From assembly GCF_900103475.1 (NCBI RefSeq), contig NZ_FNHG01000022.1, forward strand, positions 1-50,178: a DNA stretch of 50,178 nucleotides. The letters are read 5' to 3'. Source of the stretch: Maricaulis salignorans. GTDB lineage: Bacteria; Pseudomonadota; Alphaproteobacteria; Caulobacterales; Maricaulaceae. The position numbers and the translations under genes were made by a program. Below are positions 43,590-50,178 of the stretch, in pieces; positions within the stretch are counted from its first letter, which is position 1, and each line of letters begins with the position of its first letter. The notes beneath the pieces were generated by a model. The model saw nothing but the letters and a program-made list of their open reading frames with translations. It was not told the DNA's origin and searched no databases.

Positions 43590-45011
43590 ATGAGCGAAGC
43601 CGAAGCCAAGCAGATCGAACGCATGAAATCCCTGCTCGCCACCCAGCGCGACGCGTTTCGCCATGAACGTCACCGGCCGATCGATCTGCGCAAGGCCGAT
43701 CTGGCCCGCATTGCCGATCTGTGCCGCAAGAATAGCGATGCAATCTGCGAAGCGATCAGCCGTGATTTCGGCAATCGTGCCAGGCAGGAAAGCGTCATCG
43801 CCGAGATCGCCTTCGTCATCCAGGACGCGGATCACACCGCCAAGCACATCGGCAAATGGGCCAAGACACGCTCCGTCGGTGTGCCGATGACGCTGATGCC
43901 CGGCAAGGCGACCATCCGCCGCGAGCCCAAGGGCGTGGTCGGCATTGTCTCGCCGTGGAACTACCCCTTCCAGCTCGCCATGGCACCGCTGGTGGCCGCT
44001 CTCGGCGCCGGTTGCCGCGCCATGATCAAGCCCTCCGAACTGACCCCGGCCACGGCCGAGCTGATGAAACGCCTGATCGGCGAAGCCTTCGAGGAAGACC
44101 ATGTCTGCGTCATCACCGGCGGTCCGGCCGTCGGCGAGGCCTTCTCACGGCTCAAATTCGACCATCTCTTCTACACCGGTTCGACCCAGGTCGGGCGCCT
44201 CGTTGCGATGGCGGCCGCTGAAAATCTTGTGCCCGTCACACTCGAGCTTGGCGGCAAGTCGCCAGCCATCGTCACCCCGGGCTATCCCAAGCTCAGCGCT
44301 GCGAAATCCATCGGCTGGGGCAAATTCCTCAATGCCGGCCAGACCTGCGTCGCGCCCGATTATGTGATGGTGCCCAATGGCGAGGAACGCGCCATGGGCG
44401 AAGCCATCATCAAGATCGCCGAGCATGAATTCCCTGAATCCTCCAGCGACGATGCCTATACCGCCATCGTCTCGGACCGGCATTATGAGCGCCTGACCGG
44501 CATGATCGAGGAAGCCCGCGCCGGCGGAGCCGAAATCCTGCAGGCCGAGCACGACGCCCAGGCCGCCCAGGCGGCGCGCAAGATCCCGCCGACGGTAATC
44601 CTCAATCCGCCCGCCGATTCCAAAGTGATGACCGAGGAAATCTTCGGCCCGCTTCTGCCGGTGGTCGGCTATAGCGAGATCGATGCGGCGACCAATTATG
44701 TCGCGGATCATGATCATCCGCTCGCCCTCTATGTCTATTCGACCGACAAGGAGATGGCGACGCGCATTCTCGACCAGAGCCAGTCCGGCGGCGTGGGCAT
44801 CAACACCAATCTTCTGCACCTCTCGGTACCGGACCTGCCCTTTGGCGGGATCGGCGCGTCCGGTCAGGGCAGCTATCATGGCGAGGCCGGTTTCCTGACC
44901 TTCACCCATGAGCGCTCGGTCTTTGCGACCGGCAAATGGCACCCGTCCCGCCTGCTCGCGCCGCCTTACGGAAAGTTCTACGAGACCGTGTCGAAAAAAC
45001 AGATGAGCTGA
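43590..45011 (+). CDS. Aldehyde dehydrogenase (coniferyl aldehyde / class 3-like)
   Basis: 473 residues, NAD(P)-dependent. Catalytic Glu219 in VTLELGGKSP and Cys253 in NAGQTCVAPDYV, with SPWNYPFQLAMAPLVAALGAG and FTGSTQVGR-like FYTGSTQVGR cofactor motifs. The NAGQTCVAPDY form and length match the coniferyl aldehyde/fatty aldehyde (class 3) branch. CAGGAGG lies 7 nt upstream. It completes an ester/alcohol to aldehyde to acid sequence with the two preceding genes. Confidence 0.94.
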   Translation: MSEAEAKQIERMKSLLATQRDAFRHERHRPIDLRKADLARIADLCRKNSDAICEAISRDFGNRARQESVIAEIAFVIQDADHTAKHIGKWAKTRSVGVPMTLMPGKATIRREPKGVVGIVSPWNYPFQLAMAPLVAALGAGCRAMIKPSELTPATAELMKRLIGEAFEEDHVCVITGGPAVGEAFSRLKFDHLFYTGSTQVGRLVAMAAAENLVPVTLELGGKSPAIVTPGYPKLSAAKSIGWGKFLNAGQTCVAPDYVMVPNGEERAMGEAIIKIAEHEFPESSSDDAYTAIVSDRHYERLTGMIEEARAGGAEILQAEHDAQAAQAARKIPPTVILNPPADSKVMTEEIFGPLLPVVGYSEIDAATNYVADHDHPLALYVYSTDKEMATRILDQSQSGGVGINTNLLHLSVPDLPFGGIGASGQGSYHGEAGFLTFTHERSVFATGKWHPSRLLAPPYGKFYETVSKKQMS

Positions 45012-45120
45012 CCCGTCACAATCTGCAATTGACGACACCCCCAAACACTTGAACGTTATCCGGTGCGGATTGACCTGTGAGTCGATCCCGGCGGCCGGTG
45101 TGGACAGCGGGGGCATCTCT

Positions 45121-45879
45121 GTGGATTTTGTTGAATTTCGTCGCCTGGTCGACGCGATGGGGCTGACGCCGGAAGCCTCCGAGGAAATGGATCGATGGGG
45201 GCATGAGAGTGCGCCCCGCCTGAAGCAGGCCCTGCTCGAGCTCTACACCACGATCGCGGATAATCCCGATCTCTCGGCATTCTTTGATGATGTCGAGCAG
45301 CTCAGCCATGTCCGCCAGAAGCAATACGAGCACTGGAGAACGCTGCTGTCCGGACTGTTCGACGAGACCTATCTGGAATCGGCGAAGCGCATCGGCACGG
45401 TTCATTGCTCCATCGGCCTCGAGCCGCACGCCTTCCTGACCGGTTATGCGGCCGTATTGTCCGCGCTGTTGCGCGATGCCAGCCAGCTTGATGGCGGCGC
45501 CGGCCGCAAGGGACATCGAGCGAGCCAGTCGCCGGACATCGTTATTGATGCCCTGACGCGGGCTGCCCTGCTCGATATCGGGGTCGCCCTCACCAGTTAT
45601 TCCGAAGCCGAACAGTCCAGGGCCCGCTTGTCCCGATTGAAATTCTCGAACGCCTTCCGGCAGGCCTTCACGCACTCCATGTCGGAACTCGATACGGCAA
45701 TGGGGTCACTCAATCAGGCCGCCGGTCAGCTCGCCAATCCCGACCCGGCGGAAGACCAGGGTTTGAACGCGGCCGAGCTGGCCCAGTCCGTCACCCGGTC
45801 CACCGCTGCGGTCCAGGTCCAACTCGATGAGTTGAAGTCGAAGATGAATGAGTTCCTGACCGCCACCGGCGCCGCCTGA
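45121..45879 (+). CDS. Protoglobin / globin-sensor domain protein without output domain
   Basis: About 252 residues from GTG 45121 (GGGGG upstream); a TTG at 45049 would add 24 residues. The central region FFDDVEQLSHVRQKQYEHWRTLLSGLFDETYLESAKRIGTVHCSIGLEPHAFLTGYAAVLSALLRDA matches the protoglobin family: the His in GTVHCSIGL is the likely proximal haem ligand. The C-terminal 100 residues are helical with heptad-like Leu/Ala spacing (coiled coil) but no methyl-accepting, GGDEF or kinase domain. So it is a truncated globin-coupled sensor, possibly signalling by dimerisation with a partner protein. Its gas-sensing role is inference; anaerobic ubi genes lie 1.3 kb away on the other strand. Confidence 0.75.
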   Translation: MDFVEFRRLVDAMGLTPEASEEMDRWGHESAPRLKQALLELYTTIADNPDLSAFFDDVEQLSHVRQKQYEHWRTLLSGLFDETYLESAKRIGTVHCSIGLEPHAFLTGYAAVLSALLRDASQLDGGAGRKGHRASQSPDIVIDALTRAALLDIGVALTSYSEAEQSRARLSRLKFSNAFRQAFTHSMSELDTAMGSLNQAAGQLANPDPAEDQGLNAAELAQSVTRSTAAVQVQLDELKSKMNEFLTATGAA

Positions 45880-46049
45880 GATTCACAAGGCCGGCTCCGG
45901 GTCCAGCCGCGGGTCGGCTCCTACGAAACCTCTGTGACTCCGGGATCGGCCGCGGCCTCCACGCCCACCCCGCGGCAAGCAACGCTCCCCTTGGCAGTCC
46001 CGGCGAGTTGGGTTAGCTCCTGCAGTGAAGCCGCAACAGGACATTGATC

Positions 46050-46808
46050 ATGTATCTCCCACTCTCCGGCAAACGCGCCCTGATCACCGGCTCCAGCCAT
46101 GGCGTCGGCCTGGCGGCGGCGAAACTGTTTGCCGAACAGGGCGCCGAAGTGGTGCTGCACGGCAATGCCAATATGGCCGATGCCGATCTGGCGGTGCGCG
46201 AGATCGGACCGAGGGTGCTGGGCGCCGTGCAGGCCGATCTGTCTATGCCCGGCGCCGGGCGCGACCTGGTCGAGGCCGCCCAGCATCTGGCCGGCGGCAA
46301 GCTCGACACCATCATCAATAATGCCGGCATTCACTGGGCCACCCCCTTCGAGGCCACCGATGCCGAATGGGAAGCGGGCTGGGCCGGTATTCTGCAGGTC
46401 AATCTGATGGCCGTCGCCGATATCTGCCGCGCCGCCATTCCCGGCATGGTGGAGCGCGGCGGCGGCTCGATCGTCAACATTTCCAGCCGCGCCGGCTATC
46501 GCGGCGAGGATCGCGACCATATCGCCTATGGCGCCTCCAAAGCGGGCCTGCTCTCACTGACCAAGACGCTGGCGCGCCAGTGGGGGCCGGATTCGATCTA
46601 CGCCTATGCCCTCACCCCCGGCTGGATCAATACCCGCATGGCACCGCAAAATGCCGCCGGTGTCGCCGCCGCCCATTCGGAAATTCCGATCGGGCGCATG
46701 GCCGAACCCGAAGAGATCGCCGCGATGTGCGCCTTCCTCGCCTCCGGGGCCTGCCAGAGCGCGACGGGCAGCTGCATCGATATCAATGGCGCGAGCTATG
46801 TCCGGTAA
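46050..46808 (+). CDS. Short-chain dehydrogenase/reductase
   Basis: About 252 residues, classical SDR. ALITGSSHGVGLA cofactor motif (TGxxxGxG), NNAGIHWATPF, and catalytic Ser (VNISSRAG) with Y-x-x-x-K (IAYGASKAGLLSL) are all present, plus the LTPGWINTRM post-active-site loop. ATG 46050 with AGGA 8 nt upstream is preferred to TTG 46044. Substrate unknown. It is convergent with the chorismate mutase-fold gene across 34 bp. Confidence 0.93.
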   Translation: MYLPLSGKRALITGSSHGVGLAAAKLFAEQGAEVVLHGNANMADADLAVREIGPRVLGAVQADLSMPGAGRDLVEAAQHLAGGKLDTIINNAGIHWATPFEATDAEWEAGWAGILQVNLMAVADICRAAIPGMVERGGGSIVNISSRAGYRGEDRDHIAYGASKAGLLSLTKTLARQWGPDSIYAYALTPGWINTRMAPQNAAGVAAAHSEIPIGRMAEPEEIAAMCAFLASGACQSATGSCIDINGASYVR

Positions 46809-46842
46809 GCTTCCGATTTAACCGGCAAAAACCGCATTCGGC

Positions 46843-47199
46843 TCATCGCGTCCGCAGACCCTGTTCGCGCGATGCCGACATATTGCCGGCATAGGGGATC
46901 TCGCCGCTCTCGCGGACCATCAGGTCGAGCTGGTGGCGGATCCATAATTCGGTCTGGAAACGCCAGACCCGCTCGGCAAAGGCCTGTGGCAATCCAAACT
47001 CTGCCGCGCAGCGGCGCACATTCTCAAGCACCGCCTCATTGCGATCGGCATCGACGACATAGCGTGGATAGCGCTTGATCCGTGCGGCGGTCTCGACCAG
47101 ATCCTTGCGCGCCGCCAGCAGGCGAACCAATTGCCGGTCGACCCGGTCGATCTTCAACCGGACCGCGTCGAGTCCGGCCTCGTTTACACCATCGTCCAT
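46843..47199 (-). CDS. Chorismate mutase-fold (AroQ) protein, PchB-like, ubiTUV-linked
   Basis: 118 residues, AroQ fold. Positions Arg14, Arg31, Lys42, Arg53 and Gln90 coincide in number and without gaps with the active-site residues I recall for the isochorismate-pyruvate lyase PchB (Arg14, Arg31, Lys42, Gln90), with shared GL at 9-10, IDR-D at 17-21, GL at 69-70 and WI near 86-87. The E. coli-type mutase Glu52 is replaced by Asn54. The start lies 16 nt inside ubiV, so it is co-translated with ubiTUV. It may be a mutase, or a pyruvate-lyase giving 4-hydroxybenzoate or salicylate-type products; a role in quinone supply is inference. Confidence 0.75.
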   Translation of the reverse strand: MDDGVNEAGLDAVRLKIDRVDRQLVRLLAARKDLVETAARIKRYPRYVVDADRNEAVLENVRRCAAEFGLPQAFAERVWRFQTELWIRHQLDLMVRESGEIPYAGNMSASREQGLRTR

Positions 47200-48086
47200 T
47201 CCCGCCCCGCCTTTCCGGCCAGATAGCCATTGACCAGCGGCAATGGCAGGGTCGAGGTGCGCACCGTCTCGACCATGTCAGCCGCATCAATCGCGCCGTC
47301 GAGAAATCCGCGCATCGCGTTGGCGACCTCGACCATGCCGACACTGTGCGGCGACAGGCGCAGCGCCGAAATCCCCGCAGGGCGCAGGCTTTGCGCCGTT
47401 TCGGTGCACAGCTGCAGGCCGTCCGACAGGGTCTGCACCCCGTTGAAGGCGAGGAAACCGGTGCCATCGAGCGTCGAGACGCGGCAGCCATCGGGGTCCT
47501 GTTCGCAGACATAGCGGCAGCTATCCCGGTTCAGCTTGTGCTGGCGCGCATGATAGCAGCGGCCGGAATGGGCCAGTGGCAGGCGGCCAAAGCCGAACAA
47601 TTCAATCTCCAGACCCGGGCAGAGTTCCGCGATCGTCGAGATTGCCTGCAGAGACAGCTCGACCGGCGGGCACCAGCGCGTGCACCCCATGGCCTTCAAC
47701 ATCAGCGCCGTGTCCTCATTATAGACATTGAGGAAGGGGCCGGCGGTGAAGGCGCGCCCGCCGCGGCTGGCCAGACCGCCAAAATCATTCAGTTCGACAT
47801 GTTCGCCATCGCGGACCAGGTCTTCGGTCAGACGCCGTTCGCGGCGATTGACCGGGGAGATCAGGGTCGACCAGATGACCGTCTTGCCGGCTCGCTCGAG
47901 CCGGTCCGCAGCGCTCGCGATGGCGGCCTGGGTCAGCGGGCCACGCTTGCCGCACACAATCTCGCCGAGATAGACGCGATCGACCGGGCATTCATCGGCG
48001 ATGCGGGCATAGAAATCCAGCAATTGCGCCGAGGGCCAGTTGAAATAGAGCGGTCCCAGGCTCAGGGATATCGGGGTCGGGTTCAT
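47184..48086 (-). CDS. ubiV: UbiV, O2-independent ubiquinone hydroxylation protein
   Basis: About 300 residues, peptidase U32 family. Four cysteines Cys45, Cys177, Cys190 and Cys194 show exactly the 13- and 4-residue spacings of the [4Fe-4S] ligands of E. coli UbiV (C180, C193, C197 plus C39). It forms a heterodimer with UbiU and hydroxylates the ubiquinone ring without oxygen, using prephenate as hydroxyl donor in the E. coli system. Start 48086 makes ATGA with the ubiU stop; ATG 48092, 4 nt after AGGA, is an alternative. Confidence 0.92.
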   Translation of the reverse strand: MNPTPISLSLGPLYFNWPSAQLLDFYARIADECPVDRVYLGEIVCGKRGPLTQAAIASAADRLERAGKTVIWSTLISPVNRRERRLTEDLVRDGEHVELNDFGGLASRGGRAFTAGPFLNVYNEDTALMLKAMGCTRWCPPVELSLQAISTIAELCPGLEIELFGFGRLPLAHSGRCYHARQHKLNRDSCRYVCEQDPDGCRVSTLDGTGFLAFNGVQTLSDGLQLCTETAQSLRPAGISALRLSPHSVGMVEVANAMRGFLDGAIDAADMVETVRTSTLPLPLVNGYLAGKAGREWTMV

Positions 48087-49111
48087 CGCCATGTCTTCCT
48101 GTACGCGCCCACCGTGCCGCGCTGACCTTCCGCCAGGGTATCGAGCAGCGTCACGCCCGTCGCCGCCCTCGCCGCCGCGCCCTCCGGCGCCGCCGGTCCG
48201 CCGGTCTTTCCAAGCCCGTCAATCGCCTGCCGGAATTGCCGCGTCACGGCCTCGACATAGGCCTTGCCACGCTGACGGCCTTCGATCTTCAGCGCCCTCA
48301 CCCCGGCATCGCGCAATTGCGGCAGGACATCGATCGTATTGAGACTGACCGGATCCTCGAACAGATGTCCCGTCTGCCCGCCCGCCATGAATCGGCCCTT
48401 GCACAGGGTCGGATAGCCCAGTGGCTCGCCGTCCGCCTTGCGGTCAATCGTCAATCCACCCAGCGCGACCGAGCGGCTGCCGTCCTGGCGCGAATAGCTC
48501 ACAGCTTCTGGCGGCGAGCAGACGCCGTCGAGATTGGGCGAACGGCCGGTGACATAGGAGGACAGATCGCACCGTCCCTCGGTCATCACACACAGCCCGC
48601 CAAAGGCGAAGACCTCGACCTCGATATCGATCTCGCCGATCAGGGCCTTGATTTCCGGGATGGAGAGAATGCGCGGCAGCACGACGCGCTGGACGCCAAA
48701 GCGTTCGGCATAGAAGCGAATCGCTTCCGGCGTCCCGGCAGCGGCCTGGACCGAGAGATGAAGCCGCAGATCGGGATGGTGCGAGGCGGCCCGGCCGAGC
48801 ACCGCCATATCGGCGGCAATGATCGCATCGGCGCCGGCCGCCGCCGCCGCGTCGACGGCGCGGGCCCAGATCGCCGTCTTGCCGGCCTGGGCGAAGGTAT
48901 TGATCGCGACCATCACCCGGGCGCCGTGCTGATGCGCATAGGCGACGGCCTCGGCCAGTTCGGCATCAGAGAAATTGAGGCCGGGGAAATTGCGCGCATT
49001 GGTCTCGTCGCGCAGGCCGCAATAAACCGTGTCGGCACCGGCATTGACCGCCGCGCGCAGGGCCGAAGGTGTCCCCGCCGGGCAGACCAGTTCGAGCGCG
49101 CCGCGGCTCAT
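48083..49111 (-). CDS. ubiU: UbiU, O2-independent ubiquinone hydroxylation protein
   Basis: About 342 residues, peptidase U32 family. LVCPAGTPSALRAAVNAGADTVYCGL starts the domain. Cys174, Cys181, Cys198 and Cys237 reproduce the 7-17-39 spacing of the four [4Fe-4S] cysteines of E. coli UbiU (C169, C176, C193, C232). Partner of UbiV for anaerobic ring hydroxylation. ATG 49111 forms ATGA with the ubiT stop. Not a protease despite the family name. Confidence 0.93.
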   Translation of the reverse strand: MSRGALELVCPAGTPSALRAAVNAGADTVYCGLRDETNARNFPGLNFSDAELAEAVAYAHQHGARVMVAINTFAQAGKTAIWARAVDAAAAAGADAIIAADMAVLGRAASHHPDLRLHLSVQAAAGTPEAIRFYAERFGVQRVVLPRILSIPEIKALIGEIDIEVEVFAFGGLCVMTEGRCDLSSYVTGRSPNLDGVCSPPEAVSYSRQDGSRSVALGGLTIDRKADGEPLGYPTLCKGRFMAGGQTGHLFEDPVSLNTIDVLPQLRDAGVRALKIEGRQRGKAYVEAVTRQFRQAIDGLGKTGGPAAPEGAAARAATGVTLLDTLAEGQRGTVGAYRKTWR

Positions 49112-49653
49112 GATCGCCGCCCCTGTTTCGCCGGGCGCCATGGGCCCGGTGGCAGCGGTGGCAGCGGCACGAGATCAACCAACCGCATCTCGGCCTCCTC
49201 GATCGCATTGCGCAGGCTGAGGACGACGGCGGTCTCGCCCTCGATCCACAGATCGGCGGCGAAGAAGGCGGCATCGCCATCCTCACTGCCCTGCATCAGT
49301 CGCAATAGCAGATCGAGCGGTGCTTCAATCCGCGCCTCGCACGGCGTCGGCGTGGCCGCCCTGACGACCTGCACCGCGCCCGCGCCGCCGTCCGGACGCA
49401 CCAGAAAGGCGACCGGCAGACCGGCCGGGCAAATCAGGATACGGGCCTGACGCGCCGGCCCCAGTCGCTCGAACACGTCGGGCCGCTGCCGCGCCAGCCG
49501 CCGCAGCGACGCCGTCAACATCACGGCCAGCGGCTGCATCGCCGTGGCCGCCACCCGCCCGCCCAGGTGTCCGAGGGGACCTTGCGGCCAGGGCCGGGCC
49601 GACAGAAAGCGACCGGCAGCATGAACGGGATGAAGCAGCGATTGTGGCAGCAT
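49108..49653 (-). CDS. ubiT: UbiT, SCP2-domain ubiquinone biosynthesis accessory factor
   Basis: 181 residues with an SCP2 lipid-binding domain (about 50-150, with ARILICPAGLPVAFLVRP and FFAADLWIEGETAVVLSLRNAIEEAE). UbiT binds isoprenoid intermediates and is required with UbiUV for ubiquinone made without oxygen. First gene of ubiT-ubiU-ubiV-chorismate mutase, overlapping ubiU by ATGA. An FNR-type box lies 71 bp upstream, so low-oxygen induction is likely. Confidence 0.88.
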   Translation of the reverse strand: MLPQSLLHPVHAAGRFLSARPWPQGPLGHLGGRVAATAMQPLAVMLTASLRRLARQRPDVFERLGPARQARILICPAGLPVAFLVRPDGGAGAVQVVRAATPTPCEARIEAPLDLLLRLMQGSEDGDAAFFAADLWIEGETAVVLSLRNAIEEAEMRLVDLVPLPPLPPGPWRPAKQGRRS

Positions 49654-49672
49654 GATTGAGCACCCCGTCCTG

Positions 49673-49696
49673 TTTTGATCACCCGTCGGGTCAAAA
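49673..49696. promoter_or_regulatory. Inverted repeat upstream of ubiT
   Basis: TTTTGA at 49673-49678 and TCAAAA at 49691-49696 are symmetric about TCACCCGTCGGG, whose CCCG/CGGG part also pairs. It lies between the FNR box and the ubiT ATG, 20 bp before the start, and could be a second regulator site or a 5' leader hairpin. Confidence 0.4.
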
Positions 49697-49723
49697 TCCG
49701 TCGATCAGTGATAACGCCAAGAC

Positions 49724-49737
49724 TTGATATTTATCAA
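49724..49737. promoter_or_regulatory. FNR/FixK/Dnr-type box upstream of ubiT
   Basis: TTGAT-ATTT-ATCAA is a perfect match to the symmetric TTGAT-N4-ATCAA anaerobox bound by FNR/CRP-family oxygen or nitric oxide sensors. It lies 71 bp upstream of ubiT, at a distance suited to activation. It fits the anaerobic role of the operon. Confidence 0.82.
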
Positions 49738-49792
49738 AACCTGAATCTGCGACATAGGCGCGCAGCCCGTGGCCTGCGAGCAGGCTGCACGA

Positions 49793-49924
49793 AAATCTCC
49801 ACGCGGCGTGCCGCTGGAGGTTTGAGTGGTTCACCTCTCGCATGGGAGGTGTGCGGGACGCCGGCGAATGCCGGAGCTGTTGTAGGTTTAGGGGGCATCC
49901 GAGACGTCCCGCACGTGGAGATTT
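49793..49924. repeat. Nested inverted-repeat region, possible structured RNA
   Basis: Several stems nest in 132 bp: AAATCTCCACG (49793-49803) pairs with 49914-49924; GTGCGGGACG (49851-49860) pairs with CGTCCCGCAC (49905-49914); CACCTC/GAGGTG at 49832-49851; and GCCGG/CCGG inside the loop. The frames here have no good start or ribosome site. It could be a small RNA or a palindromic element between ubiT and the 120-bp repeat. Confidence 0.45.
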
Positions 49925-50022
49925 ACTCAGGTCCCTCGCGGGCCCTGCCTCGAAATGACCGTGGACGAACAGTCGAGCATTCATGCTGCCCTTCCCCGAT
50001 CATGGCCTCACCAGAGCTTGAG

Positions 50023-50142
50023 GATGTCACCCCTCTGCCCGGACGAGCTCCACGCTCCCGATCGCCGCGAATGACTGAGCTCACGCCTCCCGTGCGACCG
50101 GAACGGCTGAAGTATGCGCGCGCCTTGGAGGGCTGGGGATAA
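50023..50142 (+). repeat. Dispersed 120-bp repeat, copy 2
   Basis: Gap-free match to 22-141 in the same orientation, about 49.9 kb apart, ending GGCTGGGGATAA. Together the two copies bracket nearly the entire window. See copy 1. Confidence 0.75.
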
Positions 50143-50178
50143 CATCGCTCGGAATGTGTCGTCCTGACGCAAGTCGGG

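Noticed and set aside
49675-50142. 155-codon frame running through the nested hairpins into the 120-bp repeat
   Set aside because: The translation is low-complexity, crosses several strong inverted repeats, and lacks a ribosome site. The conserved end is explained by the dispersed repeat, although its frame conservation is reported as a finding.
1-50178. CRISPR array, integrase, transposase, prophage genes, rRNA or tRNA genes
   Set aside because: No regularly spaced direct repeats, no recombinase or phage structural motifs and no RNA gene could be supported anywhere in the window.

Overview
This is a GC-rich, tightly packed bacterial chromosome segment. Long same-strand runs are joined by ATGA or GTGA stop/start overlaps. 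Gene content (hut and his operons, glyoxylate shunt with an ScfR-type regulator, ubiTUV, two TonB-dependent receptors, a BigR-type sulfide module) points to an aerobic or facultative marine-type Alphaproteobacterium, possibly of the Maricaulales/Hyphomonadaceae kind. That placement is inferred from gene content and sequence style; no rRNA or marker gene is present.

Layout. 1-680: a cluster of non-coding repeats. 683-2001: a small membrane protein and an AT-richer putative abortive-infection (putAbiC-like) gene. 1998-9398: histidine utilisation, with hutIHGU leftward and hutFC rightward around a palindromic HutC-type operator. 9328-12706: an alpha/beta-hydrolase-like membrane-anchored protein, an integral membrane protein and an MFS transporter. 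12714-21774: a leftward run starting with a TrpR-like regulator, then hisG, a fused hisD-hisB, hisH, hisA, hisF and hisIE, continuing into a TonB-dependent receptor and a secreted serine hydrolase. 21849-22217: two palindromic repeat elements. 22245-23171: a probable PD-(D/E)XK/DUF5655 protein. 23497-26539: sulfide/persulfide response (BigR-like repressor, persulfide dioxygenase-like MBL protein, SulP transporter). 26679-33815: C2 metabolism (acs, a lipoprotein, aceB, aceA, ScfR-like regulator). 33937-45011: a secreted phospholipase C/CinY-like protein, a diiron oxygenase-like protein, a membrane fatty acid/sterol hydroxylase, and a TonB receptor next to a serine hydrolase - GMC oxidoreductase - aldehyde dehydrogenase operon. 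45121-46808: a stand-alone protoglobin and an SDR. 46843-49653: ubiT-ubiU-ubiV followed by a chorismate mutase-fold gene, with a perfect FNR-type box upstream. 49793-50142: a nested inverted-repeat region and a second copy of the 120-bp repeat found at the left end.

How it fits together. Histidine is both made and degraded here from separately controlled operons. Acetate activation, the glyoxylate shunt and a likely acyl-CoA-sensing regulator are adjacent. The ubiTUV block implies O2-independent ubiquinone hydroxylation under FNR-type control. The most unusual items are the HisD-HisB fusion in an operon of gammaproteobacterial gene order but lacking hisC, and the PchB-like chorismate mutase-fold gene overlapping ubiV. 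The abortive-infection-like gene translationally coupled to urocanase and a palindrome shared by two oxidative-gene promoters also stand out.
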